From Carnegiea gigantea (Eukaryota > Streptophyta > Magnoliopsida > Caryophyllales > Cactaceae), in assembly GCA_029747015.1 (NCBI GenBank), contig JAKOGI010000103.1:306501-370500 (forward strand): a DNA stretch of 64,000 bases, read 5' to 3'. Position 1 is the first letter of the stretch. Every line of letters begins with the position of its first letter. The position numbers and the translations under genes are program-made. The notes beneath the pieces are model-generated. The model did no database searches. It was not told where the DNA came from and saw only the letters and a list, made by a program, of their open reading frames with translations. Positions 12,780 to 23,761 of the stretch are shown one piece after another.

Positions 12780-13608
12780 CTGCAAAATGATACAATTCAC
12801 TACTTAGTGCTGACTGGATGAGTTTATGATATCAATGGCCACAGCAAGTTTCACACATCTCTATGAAGATCACCAGGGTGAAGGTCCCTCCCGGGGCCTT
12901 TCCAAAAAAAAGTTCCGCTTTTATAAACTAGAACTGGGACTAACCGGCACCATCTAGGAAAATAAGGGGCTTCTATTTGTGGTGGGAGGAGGAAAAGCTG
13001 GGGGTTTCTTATGTTGTTAACTCTATAGACCCAAGCCTACCAAATAAACTTCTATCCTCCTCTGTGTGTGCATGTGTGCATGCAGTCTAGTATGTGTTAC
13101 GGGATGTGGCATAAATCAGAGCACTCCCAATGGGAGTTTCAGTTTGTGGAACTCTGGCATGCCATATCAGCATGAGTTCCACAGTTCTTGAACTTGCATT
13201 CCTTTATTTTCCCAGCCAATGGAACTCATTTCAGCATAAATGATTTAATATTTGTTGATGGAACCCACAACTAAACATAATTTATTTGATTTATGTTATC
13301 AAATTTATTTTTGCATATTGGGTTTTGTATAAGTTAAAAATAAATTTAATTTCCCGGATGAAAAAATATTTAATATATGTTTCCGGAAAATATATTAATT
13401 TATTTTGAAGTATCTAAAAATTGATGAGTTAAAGTTGTAGTGCTTGAACGATTGAAAGCAAACGGAATACAACGTACAATTAATACAAACACAAATTTGA
13501 TGATTGACATCGAAGAAAGTTACAACCCGAGTTTTCGATAATTAAAACACTCATTTAGATGATGAAGAAAATATACAATACAAGTGAATGACGAATAACC
13601 CATAACAG

Positions 13609-14970
13609 CTATGGTTGTGAGCTTTGTCGCGCCCTATGCCAATTCCATATTTCCTCGATAAGGTCTGATTGGAGACGTGCATGTAGTCCTGGGTCATGAA
13701 CTTGGGCTACTCGACGGAGGTAGGCAGCGTAGCACGGATGATGGCCCTGTTGGACATTTGGTTGCGGGGTGTTGCCCTCAACATCATCGTAGTCAAAAGC
13801 AAGGTCATATGAATCTCGTTCGTCCTCGACGATCATGTTATGGAGTATAACACATGCCTTCATTATCATACCCAACTCACCTTTGTCCATGTTTCGAGCG
13901 GGACCGCGAATGATAGCGAACCGTGCCTGTAAAACCCCAAATGCTCTTTCCACATCCTTCCTAACAGACTCCTGACGTTCGGCGAACAATCTTACCTTGG
14001 GTCCTTGGGGAAAAGGGATTGTTTTCACGAATATTGCCCATCTTGGATAAATACCATCGGACAAGAAGTACCCAATATTGTACTCACGACCGTTGACGAC
14101 GTACTCACATTTTGGAGCCCGACCCTCATACAGCTCTTGGAAAACATCCGATCGGTGAAGAACATTTAAGTCGTTGAGGCTACCCGGGCATCCGAAGAAG
14201 GCGTGCCATATCCAGAGGTCATATGAAGCAACGACTTCAAGAATCAAGATGGGGACTCCGTAGATCCCTTTCGCGAACATCCCTTTCCAAGCCGATGGGC
14301 AGTTCTTCCATTCCCAATGCATACAATCTATACTCCCTAACATACCGGGGAAATCACGTGCCTCTGCAACTTGCAACAGTCGATCAACATCAGCTTGTGT
14401 TGGTTTCCTCAAATACTCGTCCTCAAACACTTGAATGACACCGGCAGCGAAGTTTTTCATGCACTCCATAGCCGTGCTTCCTCCAATCTTCAAGTACTCA
14501 TCGACACAATCTGCCGCTACCCCGTAGGCGAGCATACGCATCGCTGCGGTGCACTTGGTGAGCGGCGACAATCCACGCCTACCAATAGCGTCGTACCTCA
14601 ACTGAAAGTACCCAAATCAACTACTAAGGGCGTCAACAATGCGGAGGAACAGGTGTTTCCGCATCCGAAATCTACGCCGAAAGTGGGTTTCGTTGTAGAT
14701 GGAATTATCTGCAAAGTAGTCTCTGTGGAGGCGATCGTGTGCATCTTCTCGATCCCTCCGAATGAATCTTTTCTTCTTTCTTGGGCGTCGGGATGCTGAA
14801 GCTTGTCCCTCTTGTGTAAGTTTTAGAGCTAACTGCAATGACTCCACGTGAGATTGATTGTCCAAAATGGTTTCAAGTATCGATGAGTCATCACTAGAAG
14901 AGGATGACTCCAGTATGAATTTGAGACTATCTATTAATTCTGTGGAAGATGAAGAAGATAAGTCACTCAT
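13609..14970 (-). pseudogene. PIF/Harbinger DDE transposase, one in-frame stop
   Basis: The frame starts at ATG 14970 (MSDLSSSSSTELIDSL), runs 117 codons to a TGA at 14617-14619, and continues in the same phase to the natural end at 13609; no frameshift is needed. The C-terminal 330-codon part carries the family's catalytic signature (numbered from its first Met): Asp92 in SIDCMHWEW, Asp144 in GSLNDLNVL, and Glu218 in VERAFGVLQARFAI. The N-terminal part holds the basic segment RRPRKKKR and the helix-rich RRFRMRKHLFLRIV region expected before the DDE domain. Such proteins cut and paste DNA together with the Myb-like partner encoded upstream. A short intron removing the stop is possible but less simple than one point mutation. 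Confidence 0.88.
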
Positions 14971-15280
14971 TTTGTTGTACCTGTGACACGAGTATCCAAC
15001 TGTTAGTGAAATTCACGAATGAATACAACAAATGAAGAGAGCATCATAGTTGAAAGTGAAACATTAAAATAGAACTCATTAAATGAAATTGAACATCTTA
15101 GCTACAAACCAACACAATAAATATGTAACATTGTGATGTGAAATTACAAATGAACTCATTAAAATAAAATTAGACATTTCATTGCACAACAGAAATCAGT
15201 TCAATGACATCAGATACTTTCGAAAAGAAAGAACAACAACAGTACACGGTAAAGAAGATAACATTCGTTACACATCGGTG

Positions 15281-16513
15281 TCAACCTAAAGAAGGACTAG
15301 CATAAGACGAAAGTGATGTTTGACGATATCGGCTCCTAATTTCTTCCTGAAGTGGACCATATCGCGCTTGATCCTCCGAACACATCTTAGCAATGTCCAT
15401 TCTCAATATCTTGTCCTCATACTTCATTCGTTGGAGGTACTGATGAGAGTCTATTAGTTCAACTGCTCTCTTAGCTGCTTCTGCCTTCACCTTAGCGGCC
15501 TCCGCCTTCTTCTCTTGGGCGAGGACATATCTCTCCCACATGACGCTGCTCTTCACATTTGTTGTGCCCATGGTGGATAGCTCCTTCGTGACAACATCAA
15601 CCGCCAAGTCCTGCGCTCTCTCCTTCGCCTTTCTTTTGGCGGCTTTCCTTCCAATGGGTCGGACTAGCCCACCAACTTCCTCTGTTGGTGTACCTTCACT
15701 AGCAGGAGTTGTTGGTGTGTCAGGGGTGCTGGGTGAGCCGGATGTCTCACTCTCAGAGTACCCACCCACCTCATTGATCCTCAAGCGTTTAGTGGCCACA
15801 TCTGCAGATTGATCGCAATTGACCTCCCATTTCGGTTGGTCCTTCAATCGCACCCACCAATGCATAAGGTTGAACGGTTTGCCAACTATATCGAGATACA
15901 GATCTTGGGCTTTCTGCATAATATCATCCTCATTCGCCCCACTTGGGTTCGCCCGATAAGCCTGGTCCACACAAGCGGTCCACTTCGACACAAGTGGAGC
16001 TGCTCGATTCCAACGGACGTTGCAAACTTTCGCTGATCGCTTCGCAGCTCCATGGGGAGCGTGCTGGTTGTAGGCGTTGGCGATCTTTGTCCAGAACCCC
16101 GATTTCTTCTGGTCAGCCCCAATAAGGGGGTTGGTGTTCACATTGATCCATGATGTCACCAAGCGACGATCTTCTTCCAATGTCCACTTGGAAGTCACAC
16201 CCACACCCTCATTGTGGGTGGGGTGGGGTGGAGGACCGGGTGTTGATGACGTCGTATTACTAGGTGGGGGTAGCTGATAAGGAGGAGGCATTGAACCATA
16301 GTTGAAATTTGGAATTGCGGGGACATGCTGGCCTTGGAGGGGAAAATTTGGTGGTGGTTGAGGGTATTGCATATGTGGGTATTGTTGAGGGTATTGTGGA
16401 TGATATTGCCAATTAGGAGGATTTTGGACAATATTCATGTTGTTCACGACATCCCGTTGTGAATTATCTCCAGTGAGTAAGTTCATGAAAGACTGTGGGT
16501 GATTGAATTCCAT
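15281..16513 (-). CDS. Harbinger ORF2, Myb/SANT-like DNA-binding protein
   Basis: An intact minus-strand frame; I choose ATG 16513 (MEFNHPQSFMNLL) over the upstream in-frame Met at 16585, because related proteins begin this way and a donor-like GTAAGT lies just upstream. About 410 residues. The order is: a Pro/Gln/Tyr-rich N-terminal third; a trihelix/Myb-like domain with the spaced tryptophans of KWTLEEDRRLVTSW, SGFWTKIA and VRWNRA, followed by HWWVRLKDQPKW; then a Ser/Thr/Pro-rich linker, a basic stretch (RKAAKRKAKERA) and a C-terminal coiled-coil region. In plant PIF/Harbinger elements this protein binds DNA and helps localise the transposase to the nucleus. Host genes of this type are often mislabelled as glutathione S-transferase T3-like or NAM-associated. 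Confidence 0.88.
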   Translation of the reverse strand: MEFNHPQSFMNLLTGDNSQRDVVNNMNIVQNPPNWQYHPQYPQQYPHMQYPQPPPNFPLQGQHVPAIPNFNYGSMPPPYQLPPPSNTTSSTPGPPPHPTHNEGVGVTSKWTLEEDRRLVTSWINVNTNPLIGADQKKSGFWTKIANAYNQHAPHGAAKRSAKVCNVRWNRAAPLVSKWTACVDQAYRANPSGANEDDIMQKAQDLYLDIVGKPFNLMHWWVRLKDQPKWEVNCDQSADVATKRLRINEVGGYSESETSGSPSTPDTPTTPASEGTPTEEVGGLVRPIGRKAAKRKAKERAQDLAVDVVTKELSTMGTTNVKSSVMWERYVLAQEKKAEAAKVKAEAAKRAVELIDSHQYLQRMKYEDKILRMDIAKMCSEDQARYGPLQEEIRSRYRQTSLSSYASPSLG

Positions 16514-17868
16514 TTTACAGCCAACACTTACCAATTTATGGAAACAAGACACACTTAATGTGTGACATATTTTACAGAACATCATAAAATATTTTAAATT
16601 CTAAATTGTAAATATTTCAAGTTTAATTTCTAAACATGCTCACTTTTACACCGTTCTACTCAGACACATAATTTCTACCATATTTTGAAAACTAACAACC
16701 CATATACATTTATAAACATTTGAATCGTAATTTGCATACATGCCCACTTTTACTAACAACCCATATACATTTATCCTAAATTCTAATTTGCTCACATTTC
16801 ATCTCTACAACTAGCACATGCTTACTTGTTTTGGCATGCATAACCAACCAATTTTTGTTCCTTTATTTAAGAATAACACATTCAATTTCTAACATATTGT
16901 GCACAACAACAAAATTAATTTCCAAATTCAAGCAATTAATAAATTGTAACGAATAAATATTTGAATTCTAAATGAATATTCAAGTTCTTCATATTCTTGC
17001 ATATTATCACCCTACCATTTTTTTTTGGGGGGTTTCAAAAACCACCATTTACACACTTATTTTCTACCATATTGTCAACAACAACAAAAATTATTAAATT
17101 TTGCAATTATGCAATTAAATTCCAACTAACACATATTTAACTTCCAACATATTTTTCAAAACAACAAACAAAAATACTAACAATTTTAACATAACAATAA
17201 CAACTTTAAACTACTTACAAATGCCTTCACTTCACATTTGTGTTCAACTTAATGAAAAATTCCAGAATATGTCTACAAAATCCAACAAACAAAATATATT
17301 AGTTACAATATGAAACAAAAATTATTTACACAAAATTAAAACAAATTACATAATAAACATTACTACTTACCAAAACTTGAAATTTTTCAAAATGTAATAA
17401 AACTCAAAATTACAACAACAATTTCAGATTGAGATTTGACAGAGAGAGAGTGAGAAAGGTAGATACAATTTTCACAATTTTGGGAATTAATAGGGAGGAA
17501 TTTATAGAGGAAAAATTGAACCAAAAAAAACCAAAAAAAAAAAAAAGCCAAAGTAGCCGTTGGACTGCTCCAGCCAGGTCCAACGGCTACTTCCAGCCCG
17601 CCTCCCGAAGCCCAGCAGCCTGTGCATTCATTTTTCCTTTTTTTTAATTTCCCACCAAAACGCAGCACCTCACGTCCATGGCTTCATCAAAACGCCGCGT
17701 TTCACTCCGCTAAATGCCCAAAAAAAATACCCCGCGGGGCAGCACGCCTGGCCGGTCTGCCACGCGTGTGCCTGCCCCGTGTCGCCCGCTGCCAGCTGCC
17801 CCAGGAAACACGTGTGACACGCGGGCCCCACCCATGACCCGTGTGCCACTGCGCTGGTACTGCTCTCA

Positions 17869-18294
17869 GTGAAAACCCAGTTGGTTCTGGCCACAAGCAG
17901 TGAGGACCAGAGGAATACACAGTTCCAACTTCACATAGCAACAAGGCAACAAGCAAACCAAAAGAAAAACAGAAATTCAAGTGACTCACGTCACGTCCAA
18001 GTCCAATTGTCAAAATTTTCTTCCCCAGGGCTAGTCGGCTAGATCACCAACCCTAACGCCCTGGCCAACAACACTATGCTAGTCCTTATAGATGCAATGC
18101 ATTGTAAACTACTACCATCTAAATGACATTCTATCGGTTGAAGTGTAATATCTCTGAAGTTATGACCAAGAAAGGCACGTAAACCAAACAATGTTGATTA
18201 AAAATATTAACTGTGGACCAAAAAGTGGCCTCAGCTCTTGACTGTGGACCTGACTCCTATTTTCCCAACACAAGTACCCACTCTTCCCGAGTCC
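17869..18294. other. Spacer between Harbinger element and tandem MITEs
   Basis: Nothing coding recognised; possibly intronic if the weak minus-strand exons at 12704-12779 and 19347-19446 are real. Confidence 0.4.
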
Positions 18295-18649
18295 TAAGAG
18301 CACTCCCAACGCGGGGAGCGCGTAGGGCAAATAGGCCCCGCGTGTCCACGCGTGGGAGTTCTCTGCTGGCAGCCCATAGAAAACAGGGGGGCCACGCGTG
18401 GAGGAACCTGTGGGCATTCCTCCACGCAGGGAACTTTTAGATTTTTTTATTATTTATTTTTCTTTTTCTTTTTTTTTGAGTTAATATATAATTTTTATAT
18501 GATTAAAAAATAGATTGTGTGTTATAAGGTGGGTCCATGATAAATATTTTTATTGGATGATTAAAATTGATTTTCATAGGTTGGAAAAGTGATGGAATAC
18601 AAGTTCCAAAATTGTGGAACTTTTGCTGACGTGGCTGGGAATGCTCTAA
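18295..18649. mobile_element. Tourist-type (PIF/Harbinger) MITE, first of a tandem pair
   Basis: The element spans 18298-18646 (349 bp) with TAA flanks at 18295-18297 and 18647-18649. Termini are GAGCACTCCCAACGCG and, inward from the right, GAGCATTCCCAGCCACG. The left half is GC-rich like the right end of the Harbinger element 13119-17865; the right half shares a block (TCCATGATAAATATTTTTATTGG) with the next MITE. No coding capacity. Confidence 0.88.
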
Positions 18650-19012
18650 GAGCATTCCCGGTGGGTGGAATGAGTTCCACCCATGGAGGCCCCACTGCCA
18701 CATCATGTGAACTGCACCGTTGCTTTCATGGATGTTGCCATGAGGTCCGGAACGGTCTGCTTTCCATTTGTTTTTGTCTTTTGTTATTCTTTTTTTGTTT
18801 TTCCTTTTTTCTTTCCTTAAAATATTATTTAGGTGGTTAAAAAAAGGTTGTATGTTATGGGGTGGGACCATGATAAATATTTTATTGGGTGATCCAAGTT
18901 AGAATTTCATGAATTGGAAAAGTGAAAAAAGGCAAGCTTCAAAAGACGAAATTTTTGCTGATGTGATAGGATGGAGTTCAAAATTTTGGAACTCTCATTG
19001 GGAATGCTCTAA
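18647..19012. mobile_element. Tourist-type (PIF/Harbinger) MITE, second of a tandem pair
   Basis: The element spans 18650-19009 (360 bp). It shares the TAA at 18647-18649 with the preceding MITE and has TAA at 19010-19012 on the right. Termini are GAGCATTCCCGGTGGG and, inward from the right, GAGCATTCCCAATGAGAGTT, which is very close to the left end of the Harbinger element (GAGCACTCCCAATGGGAGTT). Confidence 0.9.
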
Positions 19013-21270
19013 GAGACACATGCACTGAGTGTTCATGGCTTATTAGCCTTGCATGTAAAGCACACAAAAATGCCACATGTCACTAGACTTCCCTGGCTTG
19101 CATGCTGAATAGCAAGCCCATCTAAGACAGACCCTCTCCATTGAATAGTTACTGCAAACCACAAATCACTCCAGAAAAGAAAACCAGTTGGTCTTCAGCT
19201 TAGAAACAGCAAAAGGCAATAAAACCAGATGAAGTACTGACACAGGTTAATCAACAAAATCGAAGGAAAAAGTTTCCAAAGCCATGCAAAATCTTTAGTT
19301 TAAACCAACTTAGAATCATCTACTTAAATCATGTAGCAGTATTTACCTTTTAAAAGGTTTGAAAAGAATTTCATTCTCAAGCTGCTCTCTTAAACTATAC
19401 ATGAAGCTCAGCAACAGTAAACAAAGGCTTCCCTCAGTGTGACAAACTGCAAACGCGGTGTCAACAGACTATTCTCAGGAACCCAAGTATTTGAGAAATA
19501 TCACAAACATTTAACTGTTCGTATTCTACCTGCAATCAATATATAGACAACATGACAACATCGAGAACTGTTGCTAACAAAAGAACTTGTGTTCTCCAAG
19601 AATTGTAAATGAACAAAGAGAGCCTGTTTCAAAATTACTCAGAGTAAGAAACCAGAACATGACAGGATGCGAACAACTTGTAATCAAAGAAGGAAGTTAG
19701 CTCACTTACCTGCACCTAATATATGCCAAAAACATTAATCAAGCTCAACACAAATGGTTTAAATTCCTCCAGTTCACAACAATTGTTGTCAATACTACTA
19801 ACTGCCACAACTAGGATGCTCTTCAACTTACTATAGTGGTTCAGAAAATTCCATGAGGGATGGCAATTTAATCCATCCCTCTGATTTTGGACCAGTCTGA
19901 GGGCAAGGGGAATACAAATGAATAGAACACAAAGAGCAGCAAAGTGAAATTTCAGGTACCAAAGAAGATGGACACTTCAAGCTTTCCTTTCCAGTCAATC
20001 ATGCATCAATAAGCAGTCAATACAACATATTCAATTCTAAAACTTTCACTGGAATTGTACCACATAAGCAATGACACTTGGGGCTCTTCATAACATGAAG
20101 AATACTTGCACCGGGCTGCTTCATAGTTGGATGTAAGGCCTACTAGATGCCTGCAACTAAAAGCAGCAATTATAACTAATATGTCCCATGACAGGCCAAA
20201 ATAAGACTTCAAGTCCCTAACACTTCACTTGGCCGTCTCCATCACAAATCTATGTAATAACTAACCAAGCAAACCTATAGACAGTCTTCTTTTCCTTACA
20301 GTTCCTAAAATGAAAAACCAAACATCATTACACTAAAGAGATATATCGAAGCACTACAAACAATAAAAATTGGAAGGGAAAAGAACTAATTTCATGGTCA
20401 CTTGGAATCCCACATATTTAAGGATCCTTTTAAGTGGAACATAATGGAATCAGGGATGACACCAGGGGATCGGGGATGAGTATTAATTAGTGCTGCCACG
20501 TGTTTGATTCACAATGAAATAGAATCAGTACCTAATTCTTGATGTTTGATTCAGTTATTAAATGAAGTCAAATACATTTTATTTTTAAATTTTTTCATGC
20601 AAATTAAGTTAATTTTTTTCTTGCATATGTTCTCCTTTTGTTAATTTCTCCATCAATATTAGATTCTCAAAGAACTTCAAATGAATAGTTAGATTGGTTC
20701 CTCGTTTCTTGCATGAAATCTGAAGCTCTGAAGCCCCAGACAAAGATGAATGTTAAAAAACCCAACCATTACTTAGGAAAAATGAGTTTTAATGAATTAT
20801 CAATATGGTAGTGAATAGTGAATGAATGCACCACAAAAATCTATTGCAACTTAAGTGCTATTTCTTAAGGGGTGGAGTCGAAAGCAAAGATCCACCACCC
20901 AGACAAAAAGATGTGTTACTATTCCCCCTCCTCCCACCCCCCCCAAAAAAGAACATCCATTAGTTTGTAAAGGCTGCAATGTAGACTTCGATGGTGTTCA
21001 AATTTTGCTCATGTTTATGCTAGCGAAAGCTAAAGAGGAAAGGTGAATGCTAGAGAACAAAATCTATTGCAACTGAATCAATCAATGAGTCACATGGTTC
21101 AACCTCCTGGTACTTCATCATAATAATTAAGTAAAGTTCACACTGAAAAACAAAGCATAACCTAGGGGCCCAAGTCTCAACTTATATATCAGAAGAAACG
21201 CCTTCTTAATCCACTCAGTTTATCATCAAATGATAACTCGCACCCCCCCCCCAGTATCTTAGATTGAAAA
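19013..21270. other. Gene-flanking DNA with weak splice-like signals on the minus strand
   Basis: No confident coding region. Minus-strand signals include a strong donor (GTGCAG|GTAAGT at about 19709), a donor AAAAG|GTAAATA ending a candidate exon at 19347-19446, and a 68-codon frame at 20006-20212. They may belong to spliced untranslated exons downstream of the SNRNP27-type gene at 22495-23151, or be chance. The region is less AT-rich than typical intergenic DNA here. Confidence 0.3.
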
Positions 21271-21577
21271 AGCCCAAGGCGAAAAAAAGCGCCAAGGGTC
21301 CTAGGGGCCCCAAGCGCGGGCTTCGAGGCAAAGGCGCATGTTTTTTAGACGCGAGGCGCACTTTTACTAAAAAAATGCTTGAAAATCATTCCAAAACCAC
21401 ATTTCTTCTAAAATCAGCTAGATAATCGCATCAAATAAATGATTTTCACCAACCACCAGAAAAAAAAAGAGAATCAATTAAACACGAAAAATACAATTAA
21501 AGCATTAAACACAGCTCAATTAGATTATTATAAATTAAACCCCCAAAAATTATAACACATGTTGCTAGCATGCCAGG

Positions 21578-21614
<37 letters not shown>

Positions 21615-22170
21615 CGAGAGAGAGAGAAAGGGAGGAAGATTAAGAAGCACTAAAAGAGCAAGGGCTCGGTACCATTGTAACATTAGAGAAAGCACCATTT
21701 TCGACCTCCTTGAAGCCCCAAAAAAACAGAAGGAAATAAAGAAAAATCTTTCATGGTTGTCCGATAACAGAGGAGGAGGATGAAGAAGGAAGTTTGAAAA
21801 AAGACAGGAGAACAAAGCATTTACTAAGTTATTGTCAACAGGGTTAGGGCTTCCATCTCCAAACTCATGTTCAATAGTAGCAATATGCTTTGTTTACTTT
21901 TAGTAGCATCTTGATTGGAAGGCTTCCACAAACAAAAAGAAGGGTCGAGGCCCCTTAAAGGTTTTTTTTCTTTTTTTTTTTTTCAAATGGTATGTTATGA
22001 TCTATAAAGTGCGGACTTCGTGGGCTTTGGGCCTCGGTCTAAAGCCCAGAAAAGGCCCAAAAAGCCCGGGCTTTAAGAATGGGCTGAGTTTGTTCCATTC
22101 CAAGGCGCATGAGGGTGGACTTCGAGCTTTTGTGAGCCTAGGAGCGCGTTTTTTTAAACACAGCCCAGTA
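21270..22170. repeat. Inverted GGCGC-rich blocks flanking a GA tract; possible decayed element
   Basis: GC-rich blocks at about 21270-21350 (words such as AAGGCGAAAAAAAGCGCC and CCTAGGGGCCCC) and about 22000-22160 (GCCTAGGAGCGCG, AAGCCCGGGCTTT) are roughly inverted relative to each other and stand out from the AT-rich surroundings. A (GA)n tract lies between them (21583-21614). This could be an old terminal-inverted-repeat element; no target duplication was found. Confidence 0.35.
21583..21629. repeat. (GA)n microsatellite
   Basis: A run of GA repeats with minor interruption; the Arg/Glu and Ser/Leu frames across it are artefacts. Confidence 0.9.
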
Positions 22171-22494
22171 TCATCAAATGGAGTTTGTTATGGAGAGAGA
22201 CTAGGGCGGTTATATCTTAGAACACTAGCATAAACTATTCTACACATTTGCTTAACAGTTTCAAAACTAATAGCAACAAAAATTGAAGCAAATCAAAAGG
22301 CAAACAACCACAAAAGTAGCTCAGGAAAGAGAACATTATCTCTATATAGAGATGTTTATTCCCACAACATAACAATTGCAAAGAAAGTCCCCAAACAACG
22401 CAAAATACTCACAAATCAGACAACACAAACACATAGAAGTCTCCAAAAGAAACCCTAACCTGGATGCTGGAGCAAAGAAACCTTGGCTCGAACA

Positions 22495-23151
22495 CTAACG
22501 ATTCCGCTCAGCAGGCAAAGGCCGATTGAACCCACCCCTACGATTCATGTACTGTCTGGGCTGTCGTTTTGTCACAGGCCTAACTCCACTGACATCAGCA
22601 CCAGGGACCGGCTTCCCTTTGGTAGAATCAAACCCAGTCGGAATCCCTAATTTCTTCATCATTTCAATTTCATCATCCTCACCACCACCTTCAACTCCCT
22701 CTCCCTCACCTCCACTTCCGCCATTATTATCATTCTCCGAAGTCTTCCTCTTCTTCTTCTTCTTCTGCTGCTGCTGCTCCTTGGCAATTCCATCAACAAA
22801 GTCCGCCACCACTTTCTTTTCATCGTACTCGTCCCTCTGCCTATCTCTCTTCCTCCGCCGATGCTCCGGCGTCGCACTCCGCTGATGGTGTTGGTGCCGC
22901 CGTGACCGGTCCACTGAACGCGACCTCGACCGGGATCGTGAACCGGAAGGGGACCGGGACCGCCGCCGCCTGTCCGGGGAGCGAACTTGGCGAGATCGGG
23001 TACGGTCTGGTGAGCGAGACCGCCGGCTCCGATCGCGGTCACGGTCCCGGCGGTCGCGGTCTCTGTCTCTGTCCCTGTCGCCTTTCTCTCTCCTCCGGTC
23101 ACGGTCGCGGTCTCTTTCTCTCTCATCACGGTCGCGTTCGCGGCCGCTCAT
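22495..23151 (-). CDS. SNRNP27: U4/U6.U5 tri-snRNP 27 kDa-type splicing protein (SNRNP27 family)
   Basis: An intact 218-codon frame, minus strand. Residues 1-110 form an arginine-rich domain of RD/RE and RS dipeptides. A Lys/Gln stretch (QQQQKKKKKKRK) and a Gly/Glu-rich acidic linker follow. The C-terminal ~50 residues carry the family's conserved block: MMKKLGIPTGFDSTKGKPV, VTKRQPRQYMN and RRGGFNRPLP. The family is a tri-snRNP component acting in the nuclear spliceosome; in animals it influences 5' splice-site choice (established knowledge). The human protein is shorter (about 155 aa), the difference lying in the N-terminal RS region. The whole coding region is one exon. A possible 3'-UTR donor (CCAG|GTTAGG) lies 34 nt after the stop, at about 22460. 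The frame on the opposite strand is a shadow. Confidence 0.9.
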   Translation of the reverse strand: MSGRERDRDERERDRDRDRRREKGDRDRDRDRDRRDRDRDRSRRSRSPDRTRSRQVRSPDRRRRSRSPSGSRSRSRSRSVDRSRRHQHHQRSATPEHRRRKRDRQRDEYDEKKVVADFVDGIAKEQQQQKKKKKRKTSENDNNGGSGGEGEGVEGGGEDDEIEMMKKLGIPTGFDSTKGKPVPGADVSGVRPVTKRQPRQYMNRRGGFNRPLPAERNR

Positions 23152-23357
23152 TGCTGCTCACTGCCGTGGGCTTGTGTGGACTGTGGAGAGAGAACGAGTG
23201 GGTGAGTGATTCGAAAAGGGCGCCTATGCACTATGGCTATGTGGTTATGGTTCGAGTTGATAAAGAATGGGCCCAGCTGCCTCTTCACTGGGCTCAGCCC
23301 ATCTCTGCTTGATGTAGGAACGTCCAACATGTCAAATGATCAAATATTAAGAATTGC
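23152..23357 (-). promoter_or_regulatory. Upstream region of the SNRNP27-type gene
   Basis: The 5' flank of the minus-strand gene, cut short by a MITE beginning at 23361. It should include the 5' untranslated region and core promoter; I could not fix a TATA box or start site. Confidence 0.3.
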
Positions 23358-23761
23358 TTAGAGCGTTTACAATGCTAGGATCGTGATCCAACATTTCTAC
23401 CCGCAGTCTAGATAATGATATGCAATGTTGATCATTCCAACTTGTCCCGTGGTCCAACTCGTGGCCATGATCCGTTCACCACCCTTTTTTGTTTTTTTCT
23501 TTTGCCAAATAAGCTTTAAATTTTTTCTTTTTGAAAAAGTTTAGAAAAAGTTTAACAAATAATAAGTTAGTAGTGGGATCCACAAAATATTATTTTATCT
23601 AGTGATCCTGGGATCCACAAAATATTATTTTATCTGGTGATCCAAGTTAGTGATCCATGGAATGTAGAGGAGAAAGATAAAATTGGCTTGTAGGATAATA
23701 TAAAAGGTGTGGATCCCCACTTATGATCCAAAATCATAAATCGCCATTGCATATGCTCTTA
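23358..23761. mobile_element. Tourist-type MITE in the promoter-proximal region of the SNRNP27-type gene
   Basis: The element spans 23361-23758 (398 bp) with TTA flanks at 23358-23360 and 23759-23761. Termini are GAGCGTTTACAATG and, inward from the right, GAGCATATGCAATG. It contains a tandem duplication of a GGATCCACAAAATATTATTT block (about 23577-23645). Its 3-bp TTA duplication and GAGC start match the Harbinger-related MITEs at 18298 and 18650. Confidence 0.85.

Larger units (their letters stand above)
13116..17868 (-). mobile_element. Near-complete PIF/Harbinger transposon
   Basis: The element spans 13119-17865 (4,747 bp), flanked by the 3-bp duplication TCA (13116-13118 and 17866-17868); PIF/Harbinger elements make 3-bp duplications, usually TWA. 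Termini are GAGCACTCCCA on the left and, inward from the right, GAGCAGTACCA. It encodes the two proteins typical of the superfamily, both on the minus strand: a DDE transposase (13609-14970, one stop codon) and a Myb/SANT-like protein (15281-16513). The right end (17560-17865) is GC-rich. MITEs with the same GAGCAyTCCC termini lie at 18298, 18650 and 23361. Confidence 0.9.

Noticed and set aside
17387..18013. Several overlapping frames on both strands at the GC-rich end of the Harbinger element
   Set aside because: High GC lowers stop frequency; no domains, and the region is the non-coding terminal part of the transposon.
22526..23312. Frames of 119-156 codons overlapping the SNRNP27-type gene
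   Set aside because: Shadows of the RS-rich coding region on the other strand or in other frames; no domain of their own.
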